A DNA stretch of 64,000 nt from Paramecium sonneborni (taxonomy: Eukaryota; Ciliophora; Oligohymenophorea; Peniculida; Parameciidae). The DNA is taken from the NCBI GenBank assembly GCA_905182985.1, contig CAJJDN010000056.1, forward strand, positions 463,772 to 527,771, in the 5' to 3' direction. The notes under the pieces are model-generated. The model had not been told where the DNA came from, did not search any database, and worked only from the letters and a program-made list of their open reading frames with translations. This document shows, piece by piece, positions 10,401-24,126 of the stretch. How positions within the stretch are numbered: the stretch's first letter is position 1; every line of letters starts with the position of its first letter. Made by a program: the position numbers and the translations under genes.

Positions 10401-13400
10401 AGCCATCTCCTATGATTAAATTGCCATCATCACAATCTTCATCATTTGTAACAATTTGATCTCCACAAATTGAGTAACATAAATTGTCAATATTTTCATA
10501 ACCAATGTTACATATTAAACATCCTTTTCCTGTTGTATCACATAATAAACAAGATAATTAACACTTAGTTTAACAATGTTAACATCTATAGGGTAGTGTG
10601 AATATATCCTCACACATTTCTTTTTCCACTACTAGAGAATCACCACAAATAGGTTCGCAAATACTATTTACAAGTACATATCCTTATTTACAAGATTTAC
10701 AGTCTGATTTACAACCAATATCATCACATACTTCTATAAAGAATGGGTCTGATACGACTAAACCATCTCCACAAACATTTTAACAATAATATTAATTTGG
10801 AACAAATCCAGGATATTAGCAAGCTAAACAAATATTTGTGTCAAAATTGCAAGATGAACAACCATTTCTGCAAAAATATCTACATTCTTTACATCCATCA
10901 TGATCGGCTTAATTTGCATCATCACATTACTCTTATCCAACAACTAAACGATCTCCACATCTCTCTTTACACCTCCATATTAGTGGATCTATGTACCATC
11001 CTCCAGCACATTCATAACAAACACCCTTCAAACATTTTGTGCAAGATTCTTAACATTAATATTTGCAATTATAACAACCATCAAATTAAATAATATTACC
11101 ATCTTCGCATTCTTCTAGACCAGTCACTATTCCATCTCCACATAAATCTGGACAAGGTAAAGAAGTATATTAATTACAATCTAAACAATTTTTTGGACAT
11201 TAAAATCTGCAATTAAAACATTTATCATCTAATTCATTATTACCGTCATCACATTATTCATTTCCAACAAGTTTTTAATCTCCACAAAATGGTTAACATC
11301 CTTTATTAACTAAAATAAAGCCATCATCACAAGATGTACATCCTGGTTTATGCCATATCATTTAGTTATTCAAACATAATACATAGCATTGAGTGAAAGA
11401 AGAATCTTCATTATCAGGGCAACCTATTATAAATCTTTTTTTAAATACTCTCACAAGTACCAGAATCCTCATAATATCCTGAAGAACATTAACAATTTAA
11501 TCCTATAAGATTTCTGTTTAATGATATATCACAAGTAAGACATCCATTTATACTTTCATTAAAACATGTCAAACAAGTATTATGACAGCTCATACAAGAA
11601 TTTGATTATTCTGAGTAAAATGTTGTTAATGGACATTAACAAGTATTACCTTATTTATCTATACCAACTATATCACTACAACTATAACAATTATTATTAG
11701 TAGAACCTGAACATTCTTTACAAAATTAATGGCATTACAAACAAATTGTACTACCTATCACTTCATAATAACCTTCCATACAGGTACATTCACCTTAAAC
11801 TAGTTCTCTAAAATCACTTAAAAAACATTCAATACAATAAGTTGCACTTAAGCATTATTTACATAAAACAGGACAATCATAACATTGAATGGAATCCTCA
11901 TATTAATTTTATTTGCACACACATCCTTGTTTAGTTAGAGTATAAGTATTTTAGCAAATTTAGCAATCTATCAGAGAAGTACAAGTCATGCATTAATTTG
12001 GGCAATTCAAACAAGTCCATTAATTCTTATCATGATATTAATTATTGAAACATTCAGACTATGAAAATTTAACAATATTAGAATAGTATGTACTATTCCA
12101 TTATGTACAAGTGTTTTCATTTGTGCATTATGTACAAAATGGTTAACAATAGTGAACTGCAATATAATAGTTGAAAAATCCACAATAAGAACTCACTGGT
12201 TCATTATCTGAACCATAACATTCCCAATAAATAATTAATGTACCCGAGTTATGGTTAATTTTTTCATACACTCTTTTTGTCTTTGTTCCATCATCATTTG
12301 CATAAATACCTGTTGTTTATAGATTTAGATTTACACTTGGATTCGATTAAATTGTGTAAATAAAACTTCCTGTCAATGGGAAAGTTGGACCAAACAGCAC
12401 CTCAAACCCAATTGTAATACTATGATGAGGATTTAAAATTTAATGTTCTCTTTAAAATTTTGCTTAAGCCCAAACATAAGGACCACCAAAAATACGATAA
12501 GTTTTCCAATATGAATACATAATATTATCTCCTTTTAAAAAATTTTTTCCATTTAACGGAGATTGAGAAATTAATATATATTTGTATTCTTAAGTTGGAT
12601 CATTTGCAAAATCAATATATTCTTAAATCAAATATTTTGAATCTAGAAATTATGTAAAATATTACAAGAAGTCTCATCATCAAAATCTATACAATGAGTA
12701 TCATTTGATCTTTAAAATGCTAGATTACAATGAATATTGCATCTACCATCTCTATATTTTTTAAAATTTTGCATACAAGTTTTACACTAAAATGATATTT
12801 CACATTCCAGACAGTTATCTGGACAATATCCAGAAGTTACTGCAAAGGAAACTAATCCCCACCCTGCATTGTTATCCCTATAATTAAAAATTAATTTAAT
12901 ACGTGAAATTGCCAAATATTGAAAATAAAAATGGATTTGATGGAATATCAACAAACATGTGTAGTTCATATAAATAACAATTGGTATATGGCAAAGAGCA
13001 ACCCATAAAAGTCTAATCAAATACAAACATATTATGTGTTTCAATTTAAGTAGAAATTTTATATAAGGATCCATAATATGTATTGTTAATTTGAATGTTA
13101 ATTCCAGAATTAGTAGTAAGAGAATTAAACAGAATAATCTCTATTCTTAGGCCGATCAATTAAGTTCCTATATTTGGATTAATTTCATTCACAAATCGTT
13201 GAATTCCAGAATTATATTTGAAAATTCCGAAACATAAAATATTATTAACATGGAAATCAAGTCTAATAGTAGGATCTATGTTTTTTTTATCATAGTTTAT
13301 TGACCACCTGACTTATTCAATTTGTTAAGGATGTAAATCTAATTTGGATTGTAGAAAATAAGTTACTAAATATTAGAATTTGCTTTACTTGGGTATCCTT

Positions 13401-14112
13401 CACAGAATTAATTTTTAAACAATTTTGAATCAAAATTACAAACATTTCTACATCCCAAATACTTTACATAATATTAACCATTTGGACATGTTGGACAAAT
13501 ATTATTCAAGGGTATTCCATAAAAGCACATTGAACATTCATTAAATTCTGGACCACTGCATTACATACAAGAAGGATAACATTGTAATCTTGTTATGAAA
13601 ATATTTCTTAAAGAGACCTTACCATCTAATAAATTTGAAGAACTATAGGAAAATTTACCTGAATAGGATTATTAAAAAAAAATATAATGTGACTAAATCT
13701 CATATGGTGTATTATCACAAAATTAAGTATCTAAATGGTAAGTGCTTGGTTAAATATATGAAATGGAATGACTAAAACTTCCTAGATTTATCGTAATTGA
13801 TTAAGCATTCCATGTACCATGAAAATATAAATCAAATGATAATACAGATCCATATGAAACTTATTTATCTTTGTAATTTTCTATTCCAGGATTGTTTTTA
13901 TCCAAAGTAATATAACTTGTAAGGGGTGTTTAGCAATTAATAAAATTTGCTGTCATTAATGTATTTGAAGTTTTGACAAAGCCTTCTGTTTTTTCAAATG
14001 CATTACCAGCCGTAACCTATTCATAAATTACATTTGAAATCATAGCTTAATCTTTAACCAACCATTATGTTATTATTTTCTAGATTAAGATCAGGAAGAC
14101 TAGGAAATACAT
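7495..14112 (-). CDS. Giant cysteine-rich surface protein with DUF4215 repeats and a polytopic C-terminus, 2173 aa
   Basis: Four introns, 13366-13388, 12878-12902, 12643-12665 and 11424-11448 (23, 25, 23 and 25 nt), leave 6522 nt, exactly 2174 codons. The N-terminus is a signal peptide (MYFLVFLILIQKIITQW). About residues 30-480 are extracellular-type sequence with scattered Cys. Residues ~480-900 are Cys-rich with repeated CxxC pairs (furin/TNFR-like spacing). Residues ~900-1600 hold about 11 DUF4215 repeats of the form CGDGIVxxxEECDDGN...DGCxxC. These are 'Myxococcus cysteine-rich repeats', also abundant in ciliate surface proteins. The last ~570 residues lack Cys repeats and contain a beta-rich segment followed by several hydrophobic stretches, ending with a basic tail. 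Location at the plasma or ciliary membrane is inferred. The paralogue at 24127-32559 has the same architecture with about twice as many repeats. Confidence 0.88.
9215..11340 (-). repeat. Tandem DUF4215 cysteine-rich repeats (about 11 units)
   Basis: On the minus strand this segment encodes about 11 diverged copies of a roughly 60-residue unit: C-G-D, a hydrophobic run, E-x-C-D-D-G-N, D-G-C, then several CxxC pairs. Several units are degenerate, for example one in which CGD has become CDD. This explains the standard-code ORFs that appear here on the plus strand; those are shadows. Confidence 0.85.
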
Positions 14113-17100
14113 TGTAAATTAATTATTATTATACTTATGATGTCATTCATTATATAATATGAAGATAAATTAGTTTTATTTTAATTTATCAAATTAATCA
14201 TATTTGTCTATTCACACTTAAGCTTTACAAAAATGGTGTTTCTTTTTATCTATTAGAAATAGTTTTTGCTTTCATTCTAGAAATTTAATAGATAAAAAAT
14301 TTTCATTCATGATTTGAAACTTTTTACAAGCCAATCAAAATTAGGTTCAAGTTAATTTTGCAAAACATATAAAGTTTCGAAATATATATTTGAAAAAATA
14401 ACTAATAGAAAAACAAAAAAAAGATTTTGTTAAATATAGATATATATTATTCTTACATTTAATATTTTATCGAGCAATTTGGATAAATAACTTTCAAATT
14501 ATTTATATTGATTATTCAAAGTATAAGAAAAAAAAAAATTCAAGTAATGAGCATACTAATAAGTTAGTAAATGAAATAAATTTAGGCAAATTGAAAAAAT
14601 AATGAAAAATTAATGATCATAGTTATAAAATTTAAATTTTTGTTATCAATTTATAACCTAATCGAAGTTAGTAAAGCGGGTTACCTTATTTATGACTGAT
14701 TCATTGTCTTGTTAAGATTAAGAGAATCCCAATATGCAAATAGTTTTAAAATTTCATAGAAATTTTTTTATAATAAAATTACAAATGGTTTATATTTTTA
14801 TTTTATAATAAAACTGCATATAGTTTTGTGATTTTATATTTATATTATATAATAAAACTGCAAATTCTTTTATGTTACTATTTATATTTAAAATTAGTAA
14901 ATGATTTTAAGATTCTATTATTATACTATATACCAAAGTTAGCAAATGGTTTTGGAAAACTATAAAAATATTTTAGAGTAAAATAAACAGATTTCTAGAT
15001 TCTATAGTGATATTTATAATTTAGGCACATTAGTTTTTATTAACTATGCTACTACTTGACATAATAGTATTGTGAAACTGATTATCTTATGATCTAGAGT
15101 GAAAATTTTAATTAAATAGGATAAAATTAAAAATTGGAAGCCTTTCTTACTCTCAAAGAAAAGTCATTAAAGTCTTTTTTTAACAATATAAAAATTAAAA
15201 AAAAATTTTGAAATTGAATAAAAAGTATGTCAAAAACAAATTTAAGAGGATCTTCTTAAAAAATATTATTAAGGATAGTCTATATTAGAATTTAAAAATA
15301 AAGTAAAAATGGTGATAGAAAGGGGTTGAGCAATTGTTGAATCTATAGTGATAAGCAAGTTTAGTATGGGAAAAGAAATCATATGGTTTGGTTTATGTTA
15401 CGATCATATTAATTGGTCATAAAAAATATTATATTTTTATTATAATTTTATTTTGTAACCTTGAAATAGAATACAGAAGAATTTTTTTATATTTATATAA
15501 TTTTTTTTGAATTGTTATTCTTATAATTAATTCTAAATAACAATTTTTATTTTAATTTGATATTCCTGTTTTGAAAAATTTAATATATTTAAAATTAAAC
15601 AAACTTCATTCCTATTGAGATTTTTTCAATATGATCTCTAAGTTTATCTACTATTGGTTAAAAGCTTTTTAAAAACATCGAGTTTGACTTGAAATAGTCA
15701 AATTTCATCTATGAGTTAGTCAAAGACTTATTATCGTATACAAGTATTTATATTTGTAAAAAGTGAAATTGATGTTTTTAATTTCCATTTGAATGCACTT
15801 TTAATATAAAATATAAACAAAAATCTATTTAATCTCCATAGAATATATAATAAGGAAACAAATATACTCTAATTAAGAGTAAGCTTTCAATTGTTATTTA
15901 ATTTTTTTTTTAATTTAATTGATTATTCAATTTATTTTTATAATTTTTAATAAGAATCTAGCAGTTTCCAAATGATAAGTAGGAAGATTAATAATTAAAT
16001 GTACCATATAATTATTAAAAATGAAAAAAAATATTTTTACACAAGATTAAGAATTTTGATTGATTCAAGAATAGAGGCCAAATGATTTAGCGTGAATTTT
16101 CTATTTTAGGAATCACAAAAAGAAAAAAATCTTTTTGATGAAATAAATTTAATCACTATTACTAAATTAGATTTGACATTTTTCTTAAAATTGGTTATCT
16201 GTGGATAAAATTAAAAATTCATGTGATATAGTTTAAGTTATTCTTGAGAAAATAGATTGGATTAAGATTAATAAGCATCAATAACTACCTTAGAAAGAAT
16301 CAAAATTATATTAAGTATGAGAAGGTATTTTTACTTCTATTGACCAATAATAATAATAACGTGGAACAAAATTTATAAAAATCAGTTTTAATCTACATCA
16401 TTTATTTTGCTTTTTATATTTATACCTGTTAATAATTTGAGAGTGAACAACTTAAAATTACTTTGATCTCTTTATCATTTGAATAATATTAAACATAGAA
16501 AAATATAAAATATATTTTTATATTCTATTACAATAATCAACTTCCTTAATAAATTTAATCCATTATCTTTTTGAAAAAGATTTCTGATTTATTTATTCGT
16601 TGCTTCTTGATATTATTTCTGTTTCTCACAATTTACCAAATTGCCAAAAATTTACCATCTTTACATTCCGAAGTCTTAAACATCTTTATTAGGCTATTAC
16701 TTTAATGAAGTGTAGTGAAATACATGCATTAAATTCAATTATGATTTAGATTCGATTGAAAATTGTATGTCTTATGATAGCTCTATTAAAATTTTCTCAG
16801 CATTTAAAGCATTCTTACCTCCCTTAAAATCTTTTTATGGTGAAATTTATGAATTTCATATTATAACTTTAAAAATCAAAGAAAGAATTTTTTATATCAA
16901 AATAAAACTTGAAGTTAATCTATAATTATATAGTTACCTTTGATTCACCATTCCAAAACATCGTATAAATTCTCATATTTACATCCAGCAATTAATATGA
17001 GCAAAAATTATTAATTTAACTTAGAACTTAAGTACTGAAAGTAAGTTTAAATATAATAATGATTATTATTTCACTCTAATTTTTATATTTTACATGAATA

Positions 17101-20100
17101 AGCTTAAAATTCTATTTAAATATTATTGCATGTTATTTCATCTATTTGTCTAAATAAATCTTATGATTTTCTCACATATGATAAAGAGACTATTAAGTTT
17201 AAATATTAGATGTCTCTATAAATGTTTTTCACTTAATTCAAAATTAGCCAAATTGACGTATTTTACTTATGGTTAAAATCCTAATACTTAAAATTATGAA
17301 GTTTTTGTTACCTTAATATTAATTGAAATTTGTGTAATGAGTATATAGAATATCAATTAAAACACATATCTTTAATGTTTATAAAGGAGAATTTTATTCT
17401 CTTTACCTTACTAATTGTCTAATTAAATTATTCCTAAATCTGTCTCTAAAATATCTACTTAATTTAAAATTCTATTTAATTGATTTGAGTAATTTTATTG
17501 CAAATGAGAATAAATTCATTATCTATTCTTCTAAATAATTACAAATTCTTATTATTTATACTTTGTTAAAATTAAAGTTTACATTTGTTTAAACAATAAA
17601 GACTTAAGTCTCTTATTTCAGATTCCCTTACTGTAAAACTAGAAAAAAATTAGCATTAATGAAGGAATTGAAAACCCTCATCAATATGATAAATGAGGAT
17701 TTAAATTAAATTTAACAAAAAGTATGTTAGAAAAAAGTTTGTTGTTTCAATAATAGAGAAAAAGAAAATTGTTGATTATTTAAGAATTTGATTGTCCAAT
17801 ATTTATTTTAATATAGATACTATTTTTAAAAAGCTGACTTAATTTCTTTCTTTTTTAAGAGATTTTATTTCAAAACAACAGAAATTAGGTAAGAGCACTT
17901 CATAAATATATTATTGTGCCAAATAATTTTTGGATAAATCTGAAACTTTTTAAATTTTATCTATTCTAAATAAAAGAATATTTCTAGATAAGATTAACTT
18001 ATTCTCTTTCTCAACTATTATTCATATTTACTGTATATAGATTACTCCATCTTTTGATTGCTGGTACTAAAATTTTTCTGAGAGGTTTCAAATAACAGTT
18101 TGGCCTTTCATTCTTTATAAAAATAAGATTTACATAGATGAAAATGAAGTAGATATACAACTATTTAATAACTATACTCCTAAGATATATAAAAAACTTA
18201 ATAATATTTTAAAATATATATTTAATAAGTTAAAGATTTAGTAAAAATTGTTGGGAAAATTAATGATAAGATTCGAATCATTTTGAAAATATTTTGACTA
18301 CATAAACAGTAAAATTGAAAACTGTTTATTAAAATTAATGATGATGAGGGGCAGAAAAAAATAATATTTTATTGTCTATAATTGTAGGTTTTCTTTGAAG
18401 TTTTTTTGAGTAATTATTATGAATTCATTTTTCTTAATTATATTGAAATGAGTTTTCTAATTCTTACAACAGAATATTTTACTTTAAAATGTAATAACAA
18501 ATATTTTGTTTGATGTTTTGATTTCTTTCCTTAATTTCATAATAAAGATCAAACTATTTTTAAATTAAAATTAAACAACAATCTTGTACTTTTTATTCTC
18601 TAATTTAATTTTATATAACTTGATACCAAATTTTATCAACACTTCCTGAAATTATCACCTAATTTTATCCAGTTTCAAACTAAACTCACTAAAAGCTCTT
18701 ATTATAATATTTCCATCAATTAATTATCATAAATAATTTCTCAACTACCGACTTTTATTTATATTTATAATAAGTGCCTTTTGAAAATAATCCTATAAAT
18801 GTGTGCTAAATCAAAGGTTTCTTTAATAAGAGTCTTTTAAAGTTTTAAATAGCTATCAACATTTTTGTTTTTTATATTTTATTAAGATTAAGAGGGAATT
18901 CAAGCAATTATTTAAAGTCTTTTTATAATAAGATAAAAATATATAGCTGTGAAGATGCAAAAGTTCTTTTTTTAAATTACTTAAAACTACACGTATATAA
19001 TATTGAGATTTTTTTTTCAATTATTAACCATAAATTAACCTCTAATTATACATATAAAATTAAAGTTAATAAAAAAAATTAATTATGGAATATTACTGTA
19101 GTAATTTTCTATTTTATATCAATACATTTAATAATCACATCCTTTAGAAATTATATCATTATATTTTAATAAAAAATATTTCAAAAATTCATCCAGCTTT
19201 TTGTTATAATTAATATCAAAACTATTAATCATTTCCTTTTTATTAAAGTCTATTTTCTTTGATGAAATCTTACAATAATTGATTTCTTAAGGTTCTTCTT
19301 AATTATAAAGACATCAAAAATTAAATATATATATTTAAATATATATTCATATCATTATTGTATAAATTTCATTTATTTATTTGTTTAAGTAGAAACTAAA
19401 TCTTTTAAAATTATTCTTAATCTCAATAAATCTTTTTTTTATTTCTTGTTATTTATCGTTCCATTAAAGTAATAGCTGAATATATATTTTTATTTTTTTT
19501 ACTATTAGCAATTTTATATTCAATTAAAAATCTTCCTACTACGTTATATGAATATTATTATTTGATAAGCTAAGCAAAGCCTAAAATATTAAAAAGTTTA
19601 AGAGAGATCAATAAATTTCAATAGGAATATTGATAAAAGATATTTAATTTCTCCTTAAATCAATCTGAGCTCTTAAAAAAATCCCTAATCTTAATCCATA
19701 TGATTAGTTTAATTCAAAAATAATTATTTATGAAAATTATTTAAAAAGATTTAATAATTTATGTAATACTATTAAAATTATTAATGCTTTTATTCTCTCA
19801 TTTTTACTCAATTACGATAAATTAAAATTAGTAAGATTAATTTTTATTATTATAAGTTCATTGAACATCAAGAAAGTTGCTTGAAAGTAATTTGATATTT
19901 TCAAAGAAATTCACACACTTTTGTTGTTGTTTTGTTTTAAATTTTGAGTCATTCCTAGCAACAATTTATAAATTCATTTTTGAAATGATAGTTCCCAGAA
20001 AAACTATATTTTTCGTGATTAAGCTGAATATATTGTTTTGATTTATGAGCAATGAACATGTTAGATATTGAATACTTTATTTGAAGATGAGTATCTGAAA

Positions 20101-20934
20101 AATATATATATTTTATTGCGTGGTTTATTAATTAAATTTAGCATTATTTTATCTGCCTAATTATTGATATTATTGTTTTTTTAGTTGGATATATCTTTTT
20201 ATTCTTTAATTTAAATTGAACATTATACTTATTTTTCAATATTTAATAACAAACAACTATAAAAGCATTTTGTAAATAGATTTAAACATATAATTATTGT
20301 TTTCAGATTTTTATATTCGCTCTTCTCTCTAAATATTTTTCATTCCACAATAAAATTTGCCACGAATCAATCGAAGATGCGATTTCGCCAAACTTAATAT
20401 AGATAGATTACAATTAATTGTACATCTAACTTAGGTATTAAAAAATTTTAATTTTCTTGTATAAATTGTATTCCTTAGAATAAAAAGACAAGTTAATGAT
20501 AAAACCATTTTGAGAGAATTCATTTTCTTTACAAGTTATATTCCTATTTCGAAAAGTTTAATTAATAGTTGTCTCAAATATATTAATAATTTATATATTT
20601 GCGCTATAAGAAGATATTTCCATTCTTTTTACCATTAAAAATTAATAACGTACATTTGTACATTTGTATGTACTTTTCTAAAGATTTGTAAACATTTAAA
20701 ATTTTTTCAAAGATATTTAAAAGTAGATTGATACAGTTAAGGGCAAAATTTGTTAATTTCAGTTAAATTTCAAATATTAATATTAATATATTATGTTATT
20801 GAATTTAATATTATAAAATAATTATACTGAAAAAAATAAATTTTAAAAATAATGAATCATTAGAATTTGATTTTTTTTAAACATCTAATCCATTTAGTTT
20901 CAAAAAGAGTTTCTGATTAAATCGATTTTAAATA
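14113..20934. other. 6.8-kb stretch without a convincing gene
   Basis: Both strands were read with the ciliate code. No family, signal peptide, conserved motif or consistent intron-exon structure was found. Weak open frames occur, for example 17178-17483 plus and a Gln/Lys-rich minus frame around 16560-16680. With TGA as the only stop, open runs of about 100 codons are expected by chance in DNA this AT-rich. The interval is unusually long for a compact Paramecium somatic chromosome and may hold decayed genes. A degenerate tandem repeat lies at its left end. Confidence 0.45.
14734..14985. repeat. Degenerate AT-rich tandem repeat, units of about 36-48 bp
   Basis: At least five imperfect copies occur of a unit beginning near 'gcaaatrgtttt', followed by an A/T-rich run and commonly 'ataataaaact' (around 14737, 14782, 14816, 14860, 14899 and 14942). 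Unit length varies and the copies are diverged. No coding frame runs through it. Its function is unknown; it could be a decayed minisatellite. Confidence 0.5.
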
Positions 20935-22418
20935 ATGTTATTTTTAACAGATTATTTAATTTTTAATAACTCTGAAATTATGGTAAAAGCAATCTCTTGG
21001 CATGAAACTAATATAAGATGGTTTGTATTATGTCTAATTGGTGTTTATCCATTAGCTCAATTCCTTATAGCTGAATTGCCAGCATTGTTAGGAGAATAAA
21101 TAAAGAACTATTTTTAGGTAACTCAAGAAGATGTTAATTATTTACTATTATTTGAATCACTTCCAAATATGATTATGACATTAGTAGGAGGTTTAATAAT
21201 TGATGCTTTTGGTGTTAGAAGATCATATGTACTTTTTGGATTAGTAGTAATTCTTGGTTAATGTATGTTTATAATAATTACCACATTTAGTTTTGTGCTT
21301 AGTTTCAGTGTTTTTACAAAGTTTTAAATTAATGATTATTGGAAGGTTTATATTTGGTATATTTGAATCAAGTGGATGTGTAGCAGAGAGTTATTACATT
21401 AATAAATGGTTCAAAGATAAAGAAAATTCTTTTGCATATGGGTAATTATTTATAATATATAAATATATAGTATTGACACTGCACTTTGCAGAATTGGATC
21501 AATAAGTGCTTCAATACTATACCCATTCTTATATTCAGCTTCTGATAATGATTTGTCTAGATGTTTACTTATGTGTTTTAAAATTGCAATTTTTAGTTTC
21601 ATTACAATTTTAATACTAACTTAAATAGACAGATTTAGTGATATTAGAGATAAAGTAGAAGATCAAAAATTAGAAAGCATTGAACTTAGATAAATTAAAA
21701 ATTTTAGTTTAGAATTTTATATTACATTAATAAGTTGTGCAACATGCTATTCAGTATTTTTTATATTCAGTTATAATTCCGTTGAAATGTTTAAATAAAA
21801 GTATTATTTATACATATTTATATCATAGTTTTAAATTGGATCAAAATACTGCTAATATTTTATTTAGTATTCCATATTATCTTTCAGCATTATTAAGTCC
21901 TATCGTTGGTTATTATTTATAAAGAATAGGAAGGAATATCGAAATTTTAATTATCGCTTGTAGTTTTCAATTACTCACATTAATAATGTTCTAGATCTTA
22001 CCAGAATTTGATTCTCCATGTTTAATATTTCCTTTAATTGGAAGTATTCTTAATGGACTCTTCTTTGGTATTTATTTTGCAGTTATGTGGCCATATATTC
22101 CAAATATTGTTCCATCACATATGGTAGCCACTGGATTCGGATTAATATATAGTTCTATTAATTTAGGTATTATTTAATTATATGATAGAATTAACTTGTT
22201 TCTCATATATAGTTGCTCAAATTTTGAGAGTTGAGAATTATACGAATTATCAAAAAATGAATTCTTTGCTTCTTCTATTATCATTTATTGGTTTTATTTC
22301 TTTATTCTATTTGCTTTTTAATAATAAATCAAAACTAAGAAATTCAAATCATTCTTAATCCAATGAAACAGATTCCACCATCTAAATTGAGTTAATGGTG
22401 GTTTGTAAATAAACTTGA
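20935..22418 (+). CDS. MFS transporter, MFSD1-like, 458 aa
   Basis: MFSD1-type carriers are 12-TM major facilitator proteins; the animal member is a lysosomal dipeptide exporter. Four introns, 21263-21290, 21442-21470, 21801-21828 and 22167-22188 (28, 29, 28 and 22 nt), leave 1377 nt, exactly 459 codons. Features supporting the family are the loop motif GGLIIDAFGVRRS between TM2 and TM3, the TM4-5 region IIGRFIFGIFESSGCVAESY, WFKDKENSFAYG, ARIGS-like CRIGSIS after the second intron, the second-half loop GYYLQRIGRN, and VMWPYIPNIVPSHMVATGFG near TM10. The protein ends with a short polar Ser/Asn tail. An in-frame ATG at 20980 (MVKAISWHE) is an alternative start that would drop 15 residues. Substrate and compartment are inferred from the family only. 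Confidence 0.85.
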
Positions 22419-24126
22419 TTTTTATATTTTAATTTGTGTATATAAATTATTTACGAAAATAAAAAACATATTTTTCATTTACTACTTAAATGCCTTCACT
22501 CTAAATTGACCATAATTATCTCTTATAAGAATTCTTATACATCAGAACATGAAAACACATTTAAATTATAATTCAATATTTTTTTTAATATCTCAGAAAT
22601 GATTGTACTATTTAATTGTTATTTTGTTATTCTTATAAAAAAATGAGAAAATGTATTAATTATTAATTTTTTAAATTCAAGTATGTGAAATGATTTCAAT
22701 TTTAAACTATTTTAAATTAACATTGAATGAATTCTCACTTTATATATAAAATACAAAGAAGCATTCAAATTACTTTTTCAAATAATTATTATGTAATTTT
22801 ACTAGCACCTAAGTTCAGAATTGATTTTATTTATGTTAAAAATTTAATTTCTATCACATAAAAGAATAAATAATATAGATGAGTTTTAAGGAAAAAAAAA
22901 ATTAATTTGAAATTTGATTCCCAAAATAAACCATATAAATGGTTCAGAAAAAATAAAAAAAAAAAAATAAATATGAAAGCACAAACGTCAGCAAAGAAAA
23001 TTTAACAATATAAAAGAAATGATTTAATAAATAAGTTTCGTTTAAAAATTTCAAAAATTAATCAATATGAGAGAAAAATAAAATTATTCTAAACTAAAAA
23101 GTTAAAAATTGTTCTATTTATTAAATACGGGTTTTTCAGATTTTTTTTAATATTAAGATGAAAAAAAATAAAACAGCAAATATAGAGAATTTTTAAATCA
23201 CATAAAATAATTTAGGTATTTCTAAAGAAATTAATCAAATATTTTAGTTTTTATGAATGATTAAATTACTTATTTTTGAGTTTATTGTTTTTAATATATT
23301 TCATAAGTCAATATTTTTATAAAAATTTCCTATTAAATTGATTAAAGTCTCGCACTTACTAAGATTTTTCTTCTTTGTAAATTTAATTTCCTTCAGAGTT
23401 TAGCTTTTTTATTTTATAATCAGATTTTTCTCACTATTATAATTATAGAAGAGTAATAGTTATTTTCTCTAATCAATTTCATCTAATTCTAAGTTTAGTT
23501 CTAATAAAAACTAAATAATTCAATTTTTTTAAATTTTAAGAATAAATCTATTATATATTATTTATTTTCATTTTAATTTAAAAATAATTTTTACAAATTT
23601 TATAAACAATTATATTAGTATATATTAAAATTAGCAATCAAATTTATTGTAGATTCACGCATAAATATAAAATTGCAACTATAAAAATAAGTTAGATCAG
23701 ATTTTTTCTTTTAATTTTTTAGCTTACATTAAAATTATAATCTTTATGCTACATTTGTATATGTTTCATGATATTTTATTAAGTTTAAATCATTTGAATT
23801 ACAAATTTTACTTTGGATAATTATTATTATAATGATCCTATTTGATGGATAGCAAAGATTTGATGGTTGATTTCATTCATATTGATAAGTTAATTACTAT
23901 ATGTTAGGAAATGAAATAGACATAATTAAACTTTATAAACGAATATCAATTAATTATAAAGCTAAAAGAAGAATAGTTTTACTTAAAAAATAGGTGTAAA
24001 ATTAAGGAAAAAATATAGTAAATAATATTAAAAGTTTAAATTAATAATCTGCAGAATTTAATTGTATACAAAAATGAAGAATTTCACACATGATGTCATA
24101 ATTATTTTGATAAAAAAAAAGAACAA
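22419..24126. other. 1.7-kb AT-rich intergenic region, no gene seen
   Basis: The interval lies downstream of the MFS gene and upstream of the plus-strand DUF4215 gene. It contains long A/T runs and no frame of coding-like composition. The promoter of the giant gene is presumably in the last few hundred bases. Confidence 0.4.

Noticed and set aside
9564..11093. Plus-strand standard-code ORFs at 9564-9839, 10598-10783 and 10743-11093, rich in His, Asn and Ile
   Set aside because: They are antisense shadows of the minus-strand DUF4215 gene, which has clear CGD/CDDGN motifs.
12787..13074. Minus-strand ORF at 12787-13074 as a separate gene
   Set aside because: It joins two frames across the 12878-12902 intron of the giant gene and is only a fragment of it.
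14113..20934. Transposon or reverse transcriptase remnant in the gene-poor interval
   Set aside because: No DDE, YADD-type, tyrosine recombinase or terminal inverted repeat signature could be recognised on either strand.
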